A stretch of 64,000 bases of DNA from Linnemannia schmuckeri (GCA_029449235.1 JANATG010000004.1:992001-1056000), one strand, 5' to 3'. Shown: positions 36,020 to 49,101, counted from the stretch's first letter. The notes: generated by a model from the sequence alone, not told the origin. Program-made: numbers and translations.

Positions 36020-37110
36020 CAAATCCAATTTATCTATTGCACTTCCCTATTGTTCATACTCTAGCGCCAACAACATCTTCCCGTATGCACACATATGCAT
36101 TAATACCCTCCCTCTCGCCCCCCTCTCCCTTGCCCCTTTCTTCTATACCCCTCCTCTCACTCTCTCTATCTTTCTCTCTGCCGAACTGTCAATTTGTGTG
36201 TCATTCATCCATCCACCCCAGACAGAAACAGAAAAGGAATACGAAATATCCACATCCACCCCGACTCTGTTCACCTGTCGATCTCTTCCCTCTCTTGTTC
36301 TCAACCTTTCCTTGTTACCCCACACAACAACGACAACTATGTGTGTGCATTATTATCAGAAACCATACACAGCAATCACCATACAATATGCCATCAGCTG
36401 GCGTCTGTTGTTCTGTTCTTATGTCTCTTTCTTTCAGCCAACAGTAATATATGTCCTCTTTTTTCTGCTGAGTTCCTATTCTACTCGTACTCTTTCATGT
36501 CATCCCACAAAAAAAAAGAGAACTACAGTAATGATCCTTTCCGTCAACAAGACACACTCACTCTCTGGCTATGCTGCCTCTGTCTCTGCCTCTGCCTCTG
36601 CTCTCATATTGTGTCATGTCTTTTGTGCTCTCCCTCCTTTTTTATTCCCACTTTGTTGTGTATGTCGCTGTTGGTCTGATTGGCCTGTCAGCCCAGTTCA
36701 GATTCATCTCTTCCTGTGAGCAGCCAAACTAGTCAGAGAAAAAGACTGAGCACTTCGTTAAAAGGAGGCCGACGGACGGAGTTGTGCGTATGTTTTGTAT
36801 ACGTGCCAAAAAGACCAGGCCAAGAAGGGAAGCTGGTCTGCGCTCTGCGCTCGTGCAAAAAAGAAGAAAAGACCACAAATAGCAGAGCGTTCCCGATCTC
36901 TCCCCGCTCTTTTTATTCCTTTTCTTGTGTTTCTTATTCTTTTTTCCTTTCTTTTCTTCTTTCTTACCAACACCATCACACATACCCCTTCCATCCACCT
37001 TCATACCTTTTTCTATACTAATCCTTTCTCACTCTCCTTCCTTCGCTCCGTCCCCTATAGTCAACTCGCACATTACCCCCTCCCCTCTACCATATCACAT
37101 ACACATCACC

Positions 37111-38574
37111 ATGCTTCAACTAGCAACGATATCGACCCCCAGCCCCGCTCCTGCCGTCGTCTCATCACCCGCAACTCCAAAGACCCCAAGGCAGCAGAAC
37201 AGAAAGAGCGCCATCACCGTAGGGCTTCAAAACCAGAACCAGAACCAGAATACCTCTACCCAGCAGTCCTCTGGTCGCTCCAACAACCGCCAGCCACGCA
37301 ATGCCGCTCAAACTCACGCTCGTCACCAGTCCATGCCCGCCCAACAGCGGTCTTCGTCTGGCACCCCCCCCGCCAGCAGCATTCCTAACACCAACAACAG
37401 CAAGGGCAACAACAACAGCAGCACAAACAATGTGACGATTTTGAAACGCTCCTCGGCCACCGTAGCTGCTCCTGTCCCAACCCCGATTGTTTCAGGCATT
37501 CAGATCCTTCAGAGTCAGCCTTCGCCAAAGCAGCAGCAGCGAAACCAGAAACCCCGCTCCCAGGGCCAAGGTCACTCGCAGCAGCAGAGCAACAACAACA
37601 ACGGCTCGGCAGCAAAGCAGAGGTCGCGCAAGGGCCGTAGGGACATTGACACCTCCGGTTCCGAGTCCATGGCCAAGGCCGATGCCGCCGACGCTGGTTT
37701 GAACGAGAGTAGTCCTACTCTCAACCCTTCAAGCCCTCCGTCTTCGACCGATTCGGATGACTCCGAGTCTGCAACCTCCCATCCTTCCCATCGCACCCAT
37801 AAGGACTCGCAACGTCGTCAGAACGGTCAATTTCCCAAAGGATACGGAGGCCCTCTCTCTGTCAGCCCCCCTCAGCGCCCCAGTTCAGCCCCTGTGGTGC
37901 CGCAGCTTCGCAAAGGGTATGTCGTTGATGACGGACTCCGACTCACCGATATGTCCGTTGGAAGTACCCGCCGCAGCGACGGAATGTTCGTGATTAACAG
38001 CAACCTTATTTTGTTTCAAAATGACGTTTTTAGCATGGCTACGCTGCAGAAGCAGCACAATGGTCAGCAGCAATATGGAAACCGTAAACCTAGCTTTGGC
38101 TCGGCTTCGGTATACCCCACAGATATGGGAGACGGCGTTCTTCGCCCTAATGTCACCAAGGCTACCTCAGCCGACAAGATCATGTTGGCAGACCGCGTTA
38201 CTGCGGAGAAGAAGAGCACCCTCTATGCAGGACCAACCTTCCACAACTCGCCCGCTCCCACCAGCCTCCCCATCCCTGCATTTGCTCGCTCTTGGGGTAA
38301 CAGCCCCGTTGAACCTGCAGTTGAGAAGTTGCCTGCTTCGCCCTTCTTTGCTGAGGCTGCCTCTCCTCATTTGAACAGCCTTCGCCCTCAGCGAACCCAG
38401 TCCGAGACCAGTGGATGGACCGCTCACCACTCGATGCCAGCCCATAGCTTCAACATGGGCTACAACTACCAGACTTCAGGATACTCCATTGATGGACCCA
38501 CGATGCATGGAACCGACCAGTTGATGGAGATTAGCCAGAACATCCGCAACCTGCTGAAGATTCCGAGTCAGTAA
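37111..38574 (+). CDS. Edc1/PNRC-like mRNA decapping activator
   Basis: One exon of 487 residues with no intron. Most of it is Gln/Asn/Ser/Pro-rich and disordered. Two short conserved elements stand out. An N-terminal basic TPKTPRQQNRKS is followed by Asn/Gln repeats. Residues 372-391 read YAGPTFHNSPAPTSLPIPAF, with the LPIP core at 386-389. The form YAGxxFxxSPxPSxLPxPxF is the motif by which fungal Edc1-type and animal PNRC proteins bind the Dcp1 EVH1 domain and stimulate Dcp2 decapping. A short helix at the C-terminus (LMEISQNIRNLLKIPSQ) resembles the end of that family. It likely acts in cytoplasmic mRNA decay and P-bodies. The start at 37111 was chosen at the end of the pyrimidine leader; the frame is open 62 codons further up but has no ATG there with support. 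Confidence 0.72.
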   Translation: MLQLATISTPSPAPAVVSSPATPKTPRQQNRKSAITVGLQNQNQNQNTSTQQSSGRSNNRQPRNAAQTHARHQSMPAQQRSSSGTPPASSIPNTNNSKGNNNSSTNNVTILKRSSATVAAPVPTPIVSGIQILQSQPSPKQQQRNQKPRSQGQGHSQQQSNNNNGSAAKQRSRKGRRDIDTSGSESMAKADAADAGLNESSPTLNPSSPPSSTDSDDSESATSHPSHRTHKDSQRRQNGQFPKGYGGPLSVSPPQRPSSAPVVPQLRKGYVVDDGLRLTDMSVGSTRRSDGMFVINSNLILFQNDVFSMATLQKQHNGQQQYGNRKPSFGSASVYPTDMGDGVLRPNVTKATSADKIMLADRVTAEKKSTLYAGPTFHNSPAPTSLPIPAFARSWGNSPVEPAVEKLPASPFFAEAASPHLNSLRPQRTQSETSGWTAHHSMPAHSFNMGYNYQTSGYSIDGPTMHGTDQLMEISQNIRNLLKIPSQ

Positions 38575-40058
38575 AGCGGATCTGTCAAGATGCACTGTCG
38601 ACTGCTTCTCAGCAAGCAACCCATCGTCGACTAACCCCACTACCTTCCCCTTCTTTTCGTTTTCTCTTTTTTTATTTTTATTCTTTTTCGTTGCCATTTG
38701 CTGTTGCGTACTTGCATACCCACCTTTCTCTTTATTTGTTTCCTCGAGAAAGGAATTCGTTTTCTTGCATGCAATTTTTTTGGTGTACTTTTTCTTTTCA
38801 TTCTTTGTCTTCTTTTCTTTTTCTTCTACTTTTTCTTTTACTTTTCGTTTTACCCCCCACAGGTTGCACAGTCTTTGTTGGACGAATGTTGCATGCCAAG
38901 GAATGTTTTACTCTATTGATTACTTTTATTCCTCCGCAAGCCAATCTTTTTCTCGCCTCTGCAGAGTCTTTCGTGTACATTCATTTTTCTCTTTTTTCCT
39001 TTCTCTTTTCCTTTATTTTTTTCAGTGCCGGTTTTTCTTCGCAGTTTGATTCTGTGTTGTTTTATTAGCCCTCTTGTACATTATTGGTATCCTGTCGTTT
39101 CTTTTTTCTTTTTTCTTTTTACATCCATGTACTCTATTCCTCCTTTATTTTGTTTCCCCTTTGATCATTATTTCCGTTCCCTTATTTTCCTTTATTTCTG
39201 GTGCCAACCTCTGCCACCGTCAACGCCACGAATCGTCACCCAGATCCGTTTATACGCACTCTTTTGTCGCCGAGAGTACTTCGAGGCCCATCATATGTGG
39301 AAGTTTTGGGAGGAGTCCAACATGAACGTTTTCGTGAATGATGTTTTCCCCAGGAACCAGGCGAAAAAAAAAAGTCGGACAGCAGATAACACACCATCAG
39401 GAGACGCTTGAGAGGGGAGGCAGAGCTCCAAGGACACGACTAGGATGTGATTCAACAAAATCAAAGATATCGACAAAAGACACCACAACTCTATCAAGCA
39501 GCCCTCGATAACAACACACCACCCATATTAGGACCTTTCCTTTCTTACCAAAACCTCAAAACTCTAGAACCAGACCAGATATATTTTTTCGCCACCAACC
39601 TGGTCCACAAAGCTCCAAACTTGAACCAGCCACAATCTACCACTGACAGCAACAACCATCAAGAACAACAACGCCCGAAAGCCACTGCAGTTATAACAGC
39701 AACAACGTGTACTACAAAAACCTCGCCTACTGACGCAAGAGCATGACCTCACTGACAGCAGCCGCCACGTTTCCTTCAGCAAACCTTCAAGTCCATTATC
39801 TTCTCTTTTTTTGCGATAGTCTCTCGAACGACGATCCTGTCTTCAGGAAGACCATCGCTCCTTTTCATTTCTTTTACTTTTCTTTTCTATCTTTTCTTTC
39901 CCCCTTACCCTTTCCCCCTTCCCCAATTTCTTTTTCTTTTTCTCTTTCAATCCCCCTTCTTTCATTCTTTTTCTTTTGTCGGTTGGACATTCTAGTTGTT
40001 CCCTTGTTCATCACTCTGAAGCGATTAGCGCTGTAGATTCCAAGGAGCGAGCAAAATG
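38575..40058 (+). other. T-rich tract after the Edc1-like gene, possible long 3' UTR
   Basis: About 1.5 kb that is T/C-rich on the plus strand with no supported gene, ending near an AATAAA at 40059. The single AATAAA and unbroken strand bias are consistent with a long 3' UTR of the Edc1-like gene. Confidence 0.4.
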
Positions 40059-40064
40059 AATAAA
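40059..40064 (+). terminator. Candidate poly(A) signal for the Edc1-like gene
   Basis: AATAAA at the 3' edge of the T-rich tract that begins right after the 38574 stop. Confidence 0.35.
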
Positions 40065-43000
40065 CAACGATATTTTCTTTTACTGCTTTTTCATTTGGTC
40101 CTCACGTTGGACTTGATGAGCCGTATTTAAGAAAAGATTGTTGTTGGAGGCGATGCCTGCCTGGCAAAGAGGCGATGACTTAATTGATAGGCAATTTCAA
40201 TCGGGTTTGTCCCACGTTGACAAGAAGGATCAGTAGTTCAATGGGAGAGCGACACGACGAACGCGTTTTCCATTCTTTTATGCTGACAGGTGGCCTGATC
40301 ACGGTGGGCGTTCAATCGGGACAAGAAACAGTCTTTATGTGTACGTATTTTATTATTATTATTGAGGCTTGATAGGTCCCTTGGGCGCCATGCTGAGAAC
40401 AAAAGAAGAAGGTGAAGGATGGATGGTCTAAAATACATAAACGACTGCAAGTAGACATGGAGAAGGGGGTAGAAAGTGTTTCATGTTTTTTGAGCAAGGG
40501 AGGTGAAGGTAGTGCCCAAGCGGAAGCTACAGTGTATATGTGGAGGCTAAGAAATAAAGAATAGGGAATTAGAGTGGAGTGGGGGGGAGATCGAAAAATC
40601 ATAATGTCGTACAGCATGAAATCTTTTGCGCCAGCAAAGCCTTGTAGTTTTTCTTTCGTTTGTTCCTGTTCATCCAGCTTTGAAGGAACCGTACTCGATC
40701 ACAAGTACCTATACTTTTTTTTTGTTCTGGTTATAACTTCCAATTGTTGTTGGTGAGGTTAAATATGTAGGGTAGTTCGGTGTGTAAGAGTGAGACAGCA
40801 GCTCTCGTTTGTATCTCTCGTTCTCTCTCAGTTCTTCTTTCCCTCTACTTTCCCTTGTCTTCGGTTTAGGCAGGGATGGCGCCAGGTGATGGACGAGAGC
40901 CTCAAAATGCAATGTAAGCGGTCGGCGAATGCAAGGGTGTGGGAATGGCGCCCTCCCTGCTTGAACGATCTGCATGACTATGAAAGATGGCCTTGCAGCG
41001 CAGTGAAGCCATTGTTCATGGGTGTGTGTGTATGTATTTGTGAATGTTCTTGTAAATCGATATGAGCGCTATGTAGGGGAAGGTGTGCATACTTGGGCCA
41101 TGGTATATGATTAATAGATTGGTGCTCTGTTGGTAACGGACAAGTGGCATCTGACATGAGTCGCGTCAAAGGATCCAATTCGAATATTCATGAAGCGATA
41201 TAAATCTAAAGAAAGTCGCGTCAATATGATGGCGTGGCGTGGTTGGTTGGTGATAATTTTTTTTTTTTTTTTTTTCGTTTTCATCTCAGACGCGTTTTGG
41301 GCGTATGATAGATATAGTACGAGTGAGATTGGAAACAGGGGCAGGGAGAAGGAGAGGAAGGGTAAATGCGGGGCGTATCGCGCAATGCAAGGTGGGAAGT
41401 AGGAAAAGTAGGCCGCACCCCTGCCCTCGTTGATTACATTTCTGGAAGCCTCTCTACGCGAATGAAAGTGATGAACCTGAGCTAGGAGTGTGAGGACCGG
41501 AGTTCGGGCCCCTCTAGGGAGAGGGGAAAAACAGGTTCGCAATTAACTGTCAAGAATGATCCGTCCTCTCTCTCTCTTTTCTCGCTTTACCCGATTCTCG
41601 CTCCCTTTTTTATTCATTCAACCTCCTTCCTTTTTCTTAACGCCAACTTTTTTTTCTTTCATGGTGTTCTGGAGGATAAGAGAGATAGATTTAGAGAAAG
41701 GGGGTAGATTTGGATAAGAAGTGCAGAAAGTTCAGATGCAAGAATAGATGCAGGAACCGTGGAAACGTCTCAAAACGACAGTGCAGCCCTTTCTGTCTCT
41801 TTGTAACTTTCTCCCTCTGTTGCTGTGTCGTGATCCTGGCTAGGATTTTTCTTTGTTCCTCTTACCCATCATCTATTTGCCTAACCCCTTACTTTCATTC
41901 CCTCCCTTCATAGTCTTCTTCTTCTCCAACAGTAGTACTCTTATATCCTTCTTGGCTCTTACTGACCGTTCATTGGGAAGGTGGACAATACAGGAATCTG
42001 TGCTGCTTCTTTTTTTGTTCTACTTAGCTTTACAGAGACAAGGGCAGAGAGATCAGTCTGGGCCTCTGTGGAATCCCGTTGTTATTTGACATTGTCTCTC
42101 TCACTCCCCCTCTTCTTTTCTCCTGCTCCTATCTTTCCCTCCCCTCTCACCCCCTTGTTTTTTTCTTTAACACCCGTTGTTAATTTCTCTCTATATTTTC
42201 TCTCTCATCCTCACTCTCTCTCCGTCTTCGAGAGAAAAAGTCATTGGTATGGGATAATTTCTATTTTTTGTTTTGTTGTTTTTTATGTCTGTGAGGTGGA
42301 TCGAAAGAGGCTCCTCGACGTTTTTAGCGATCCATTTTTTGTTGCTTTTTTTGTTTTTGTTTTTTATGTCAACCTGCCTGAAGCTCGTTCTTGCTACCCT
42401 TCTTGACCGTCTGTCTACACCCCCTTGTGCTGAATGACAAATAATGGGTTTGTAAAAAGGTGCAGGGTTCATTGTCATGTCTTGCTTATAGCTTTTATCG
42501 TGTCAGCCGTACTATCCTCACCAAAGCCAATAAACGCATACATGTCTTTTGATCGACGCGCCTCGGGCAAGTCAGTAAGTCACACAGCGAACCTTCAGAT
42601 ACATACACACAAACACACGCCCTCTGTAGTGTACACCCCCAAAAAAAAGGCACAACTAAACAAACCGTTCGAGATCCTTTAACCTCACGACGATCGTTTT
42701 TTTGATCCGTTGTCCAACAAATATCGTCCCTTCTTTCACGGCCCCGCGGCCTCCCAAATATGCCTTTTTTATGTATGTTTGCTCGGATACATGACATGGC
42801 AAGCGCATGGCATGACAGGATAATGGACAGAAAGGAATCGATGCAACAAAAAAAAAACATTGGCTTGTATGTATTAGACTCCGACATGTATAGTTTCGCT
42901 TTTTTTTGCATTTCTCAATCGTTCTGAAAAGAAAGGAGCGAAAAACGTGGATAGGTCGAGTGAGGCATTTGGACTTTTGCAATGTATTTTTTCTCTAGCT

Positions 43001-45600
43001 TCCTACTCTCAACTTATGACATGGTTAATTTTCTTCTACGAAATCCACGGTTTAAAAGGGCTAGACCAGACAAGGCGACGAGGGGGGAGGGGGAGAAGGA
43101 GGAGTAGGGAGTGAATGAATGAAGTGTATAAGGGCAAAGGAAGGGGAAAAGGAACAAGAGAACAAAGGAAAAGGGGTGGAGGGGATGATGGCGGAGAAAT
43201 AGGGTTGGTGGAAAAATCCAACGACCTCTTTTTCAGTGCTTGACCTTCCTTAGCTTTGGAACTGTGTTATTTCTCAGGGTCGGAGTCGGGCTGGTTAATG
43301 AGTCGGGCCAACTAACATGAGAAGGGAGGGAAGAGGGAGAAGGGAGGGTGGAGAAGACAGAGGAAGAGAATATGAGAGAGAGAGATCATATCGAACTCCT
43401 GAATTCCAAGGAGCGGTCGTACAAGGCACTGAAGGGCAGTTGAATCCAAGAGTGTTTAGAACAAGGGCTATTGTGGGCACATTGGCCACCCCATGAGCCA
43501 TGAGGAATAAGGGGGACGCGTAGGGAGAGGATAACAAAGAAAGGGACGTGGGATAGATACATGTCAAGAGCGTTTGTTCTTCTATTTGTCAGTTGCAGAA
43601 AAAAATCAACGGAGAAAGAAAACAAGAGAGTAGAGCATGAACCGAAAATCATTGCAAAAGGAGATAGGAATACTCATTATGAGCGCCAAAAAGTATACAA
43701 CAAAGAGACAGACATAGTGGACGAGCGAGAGGGGGAAAAAAAAGGAGGGAGAAAAAGACATATAGTAATGGAGAGTGATGAGAAGAGGAGGGCACTTGCA
43801 TTGGGCTTGGCTTGGGCTTGAGCTTTTGATCAAAAAAAAAAAAAAAAAGCGGGAGAATGTAAGACCAGGCACATAAACAACGGCGCGAAAAAGGCAAAGA
43901 AAACAAACACAAGATGGACTTCTTGGCCCATGTGTGTCAGTGTCAATCTGTGTGCGACCTAGGCAAGAAGCAAACGAGGGTAATTGGTCGTATATCCCCG
44001 AGAATCATTGTGGTCAGTCAAAACATCGATCGCTACACAAGAAAGAAAAAAGCATTCATCGTCATTCCACAATGTTTGCCTTTATTTGTTTGCCTTTGTT
44101 TATGGTTATTAAGCTGCTGCTTGTTGACGAACTACTCTTCTCATCCTTCTTTTCTTTCTCCTTTTTTCACGTTCCTTTTGAAGATTTCAAGCCGATTTAT
44201 GTAAATGACCGATGTACAATTGCATCGTTGTTGTTGCCTTCATTCACTTCCTAATCGATATCTATCTATCAGAAACATAAAGGAAAAGGAGGGAACGACG
44301 ATGGGTCGACAGAACAACCAAGACAACTAACAAAAGTTGAACAACAAAGAAGGCCTATGTATGTGCGTGTGTGTGAAAATATGAAAGAAAAAAAAGGTGC
44401 AGCAATGGTGTTCTCTTTTTTTGAAGGGCAATGGGCCTATCGAACCCATTGAACCCGCCATTACACGAAACGAGACAGATCTGCCTTTGCTCTCTTTTGG
44501 TTTCTGTCTTTGTTTGCATGCGTGTGTAGTCTGTCTGGCAGTAATTGCTGCTTTTGCATTGGGCATGCAGCATGGATGGATGGGTTGGTTTGGACGCATT
44601 CTTTTACCTGCTCATACACCCGTTCGCAAACATCGATTTGCCTTTATTACATGCACGCAGCTTATTTTACGCTCCTCTCGCCCCCCCTTTTTTTTCTACA
44701 ATAGTCCTTGCTATGTAGCCATGCCATGGGTCACATATTAGCTTACTTTTTCTGCTTCATCTCTTCACTTCGTCCCTTTTGTTTGAATGTCATTGGTTCT
44801 ACACTCTCTATGCCAGTCATTGAATGATGGATGAGTTGTTGTCTCCATGACTCCAGTCTGATTTTTGAGGGATGCAACCCTTGAACCATGAGTCTCATGG
44901 CATGGATGGGTCCAACAGTACTACTAGTACTGTATCCCTCTAGCGGACTATGGATGAGATGGACGAAGGAGAAGAAGAAAGGAAGGAGACGATCCCCAAT
45001 CTATCCCTCTTTTTTGTTCAACCCTTGGCGCCCATGTCCATATCCATGTCGATGTACTGTCATACATGTATGTTTGATCCACATCCCTTGCCTTGTGGCG
45101 ATTGTTTCGGGTCTACTCTGCAGTGGATAATGCAAGGATACATGTCGAAGCGTAGATGATAGAAGAACAACAAGGACTCTCGATGAGTACCTACAAAGAT
45201 ACCTACTCATCCTGTGTGTTGGTCCCCTCTCTCCATTGCTCGGATACCCAAGTAGACAGACACACTAGCAAACAAATAAATACCATTGGCATGCTGCAAC
45301 TATCATTTTTACCTCATATACATCGTCTCCTTTCTTATTCACCGCCGGTCATTTTCTTCCGCTTTTTTTTCTTCTTTCCCTCCATTTCCATACTTCACAT
45401 CTACGTAATCGGCAGCGAGCCATTGTCTAGAACACATTTTTGATACTACACCCTGTATTGACACCATAATAATAGTCAAAGAAAAAAAAGCAGCGAAAGC
45501 AATCAAAGCAATCAAAGCGAAGAAAGGCAAAGCAGCCAAGCAAAATAGCAATAGCAGTAATCAAGATCCCCGATTATTCGGTTGATCCCTCTCTCAACAC
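40065..45600. other. Gene-free stretch with alternating pyrimidine tracts
   Basis: No open frame here has a recognisable domain or a splice-consistent chain. Plus-strand pyrimidine blocks (about 41560-42400) alternate with plus-strand purine blocks (about 43080-43400 and 43720-43850). Homopolymers include T at 41257-41275 and A at 43832-43848. Non-coding transcripts are possible but not shown. Confidence 0.45.
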
Positions 45601-46678
45601 AACATAACAGCTAGTCTAACAGCCGCTCCCCCTCACTTCAATCCAATTGCTCAGTTCCGGCAAAAACGCACCTCTCTTTTCTTTTTTCGTTTTTCGTTTT
45701 TCCTCTTTCCCTCTCCCACGTCTGGTGGTGGCCTGTGTTTTTTTCCCTCCCTTATTTTCTGTTTGTGTTGCCTTAGTTTTATCTTTATCTTTTTTGCAGT
45801 TCACAGTAAGCAATATTCATTCAGTTCATTCGTTCAAAAACAAACAATAAGCAAAGTCATTCAGTCGACTGCAGAGCGCTGTTTGTTTGTTTTACTCATT
45901 GCTGTTGTTTATGCTCACTTTTTTCTTTCTTTGTTGCATTACCAAACACATAACACATTTCACCCCCTTCCCCTCAATTCAACATAGCATCTACAACAAA
46001 ACAACATCAACAACCGACGAACAATTGCATTGTGTTCTTCTCTTCTTTTTTCTCTTCTCTCTCTCTTTTCTCTTTTCTCTCATCTCTCATCTCTCTTCTC
46101 TCTTGTCTTTCTCTATCTCTTTACTCCCTCTTTTCTCTCATTCTCTCACATACATACACCTCTTTCTCTCATTGACAATTGCATTGTTTTGTTCCTTTGT
46201 TTATTTCTGTTCAGCTATTCGACCTTTCCTTTATAATTACGCCTCTTTTCCCTCTTTCTCTTTTCCCTCTCTTTTTCCGTTTTTTTTTCTCTTCCTGTTG
46301 TTTTCTCTCCTCTTTCTCTCCTTCTCCTTCTCACCTTTCACTCTCCCTCCTCTTTGTTCTTGCTCACTTTATTTTTATCGCGTGTACCTTTATTCCCTCA
46401 CAATTCCTCTCTCCCTCCGTCCCTCTCCTTCTTAATTTTCTCTCTACATATCTATCTATCTCTCTCTCACTTTTAACGCGAACATCTCCACGTTCTCCTC
46501 TCTCTCTCTCTCGTCTCTTCTCTTCTCTTTCCTTCACTCTCGGCCATCCATTCCTCCTGTCTTCCTTCTTCACCCTCCACCGAGGAACCCATATTCACCA
46601 TCCACCAACAATCCATCTCATCCAGACACAACACGGTTCAAAGGATAGGCAACCGTCAACATACCCCAAAAACGAAAA
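45601..46678 (+). promoter_or_regulatory. Pyrimidine-rich leader of the 46679 gene
   Basis: About 1 kb of nearly pure CT sequence on the plus strand leads up to the ATG at 46679, like the leaders of other genes in the window. Confidence 0.5.
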
Positions 46679-49101
46679 ATGGCGCCCTTTGTTAGTCCCA
46701 AAACATGGTTTAACAAGCGCGGTGGTAGTGGATCCAAAAAGAAAAAGAATGCACTCTCCACCACCACCTCGTCTTCGCTCACCATGACGTCCTTCCCGCT
46801 CAACCCTTCCAATTACCACAACAAAGATCCTATTTATTACACCGCACCCTCAGCTACCACACCGACCACAGTCGACATTGCCCTCGCACTTTCTAAAAAA
46901 CAACGCGCATTCACCAGCAGTCCTATTTCACCCCCTGGAACCACTGTTTCTGGCACCACAACTCTCGTAAATAACAGCAACACGACCACCAACTACCTTT
47001 CTGATCGATACACGAGCAAGGATGCCACCATGCCTTCACCGACTTCCTCAGCAGGAGGCAACGGTATCGCTTCCGTCTCTCTTCCACATCTGCCTTACAA
47101 TCCAGCGCTCTTTGGGACTACTCAACCCAGCGCTATCTCCAGCCCAGAACAAAGCTACATTCCACGCACAACATATAAACCGAGCCCCTCTCGATCTGGT
47201 AATGCGAGTGACGACACCCCTGCAGAAGTTTCGAACCCCTGGCACAAAGCGCAAAAACTACAAGAGCTGAACAGCCGCATCCAGTCGAACCACCACCAGC
47301 ACCAGGCCCCTTCCAAACCCTTCTCATCCCAGCCACTTCCAGTTCCAGCAGATTCCCAACCATTGAAGCTTGCGAATCTGTCGACCACCGGGGAGATTGC
47401 CAAGGGCTCAGCGCGTGCACGGTGGTACCTGAATCGTGCCCGGACCAATCGCAACAAGAGCGCCCAGAATCTGAACCAGACACAAGACCAGCCGCAAGAC
47501 CAGCAGCAGCAGCAGCAGAAGCAGCCAGAACATCAATTGGAACGTCAGTCATCCCGGGGGACATTCAAAGGCATGACCGCAAGATTCCGTCAGTCGAGCG
47601 AAAATGTTCGTGCGTTAGAGACAGTGGTATGTTCAAACAAATTTTTATCAACAAACAAGCAAGGGGGAAAAAAAGGGCTAAAAGGGAAAATGGGCATAAA
47701 CTTCGGGTTGGCTGTACATGGACAATTTTGTGCATCTTTTATATTGTGTGCAACCATCGGAATGGTCCTCTACCCTAATTTTTTCTGACAGAAACTACAT
47801 TGCTCTTGCTCTTTAATCTCACTCTGTTTTACCAGGCTCAAGAGTACGCGCGAACGATCAAGGCGTTGTGGCAGATGGTCGAGGAGGAGGAACTGTCTCA
47901 GAGACTGGCCGATGCGACACCCGAGGAACGCGAGTGGATCATCCTCCATCACAGCAACCACAGCGAGACTAGCACCCTTGCCAGCTGCTACTACATCCCC
48001 AACCAGCTCCTCAATGCCAACGCCTCGAGGAATCCGTACAACAGGTTCAGCCGCGAGAGCAATGGTTCTGAGGACAGTCGCAACAGCGGTGGCAATGTTT
48101 GTTGTGCTGCTTCCAGCTGCAACAGTCAATGCAACAGCAGATGCGACAGTCGTCTTTCCTATGTCGACCCCGTCTACAACTACAACAAGAACCATTATAC
48201 CCACCACAGCCAACCTAACCATTTCCAGGCACCACCACTCTCTCCCATCCGCGAGTCCCACAATATTCACGGCAGCCCTAATTCCGCCAAGCCCGATTCC
48301 CTCGAGACCGTTCCCCATCACCCTCAGCCCACTACCATGGGTAATCGGTCGACCTTCCAAGAATCCCGTCGTGTCCACCCTGACCCTCAGTCTTCGCCCC
48401 TCAGCAAAGACAGGGCTACCGATATGTTCAACAGCAACGATGACAGCCAGAACCTCATCCTGAGGCGAGGCACCAAGGTCTCAGACAAGGTCAAGCAGTC
48501 GGCGATGGAGCTCCAAAAGCACGACCATTTCACCCTCCAACAGAGGATCGACATGGAGGAGGACTGGCGGCTGCAGGCCAAGCTTCTCCAGGGCAATATT
48601 GAAGCCGCAGTGCGAATCCAACACAGTCATGAACAGCACAACAGTTTCTACGCTGTCCATCACCATGCCAAGTTCCCCGAGTACGAGCCCCCAGAGGACG
48701 ACTACGACGACAAGGAAGAACTCTCTGACGATGATCCCAGACTCATGTCTGGTAGTATTACTGCCGCTGCTGCGCTCGTGTCTGCGCAAGAAGTCGATCC
48801 GGAGAAGGTGGCAAAATACGAGGAGGCAGCCATTCGGGCACGTAGTCGTAGGGACTATGAGGACATTGAAAAGGAACTCAAGCTCTTGGGCCTGTTGCGG
48901 TACGAGATCGGTACCGAGAGCCAACTTGGTAGTGCGCTCTCTGAGAGTGAGGATACATCTTCGGAGGGTGTTGCAGACCCTGAGGACCCCGAGACCATGC
49001 TGGGTGTTGCTCACAAGGTCGGCGTCCATGGTGTCCGTCGCGAGAGTCGGTTGATGTACCATGCTCGTGATGCATGCCGTCAGACTGTTGAAGTTGTTTA
49101 G
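46679..49101 (+). CDS. Fungal protein of unknown function, low-complexity
   Basis: Two exons, 46679-47626 and 47836-49101 (donor GTATGT, acceptor TTACCAG, phase 0), encode 737 residues. The first 240 residues are Ser/Thr/Pro-rich. A conserved-looking core crosses the intron: ARARWYLNRARTNRNKSA, a Gln run, a basic FKGMTARFRQSSENV, then EYARTIKALWQMVEEEELSQ followed by RLADATPEEREWI. A second helical block lies near residues 527-585 (SDKVKQSAMELQKHD, RIDMEEDWRLQAKLLQGNIE), followed by an acidic stretch (PPEDDYDDKEELSDDD) and a helical end. No signal peptide, membrane segment or known domain is visible. The codon use, splice signals and AATAAA support a real gene. I do not recognise the family. 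Confidence 0.72.

Larger units (their letters stand above)
34743..37110 (+). promoter_or_regulatory. Long pyrimidine-rich upstream region of the Edc1-like gene
   Basis: No coding gene is supported. The plus strand is CT-rich over most of 34870-37080, with many short upstream ATGs and two minisatellites. It probably holds the promoter and a long 5' leader, perhaps with leader introns. Confidence 0.5.

Noticed and set aside
39025..39411. Open frame ending with a plausible-looking segment (VTQIRLYALFCRREYFEAHH)
   Set aside because: The first half is T-rich low complexity, there is no splice partner, and the codon pattern is unlike neighbouring genes.
41480..41540. GGAGTTCGGGCCCC resembles a tRNA B box
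   Set aside because: No matching A box or foldable acceptor stem at the right distance. No tRNA gene was found by eye anywhere in the window.
42434..42682. Open frame on plus with a signal-peptide-like start, followed by GTAAGT at about 42575
   Set aside because: No downstream acceptor joins it to a second coding exon and nothing after it has coding composition. Probably chance.
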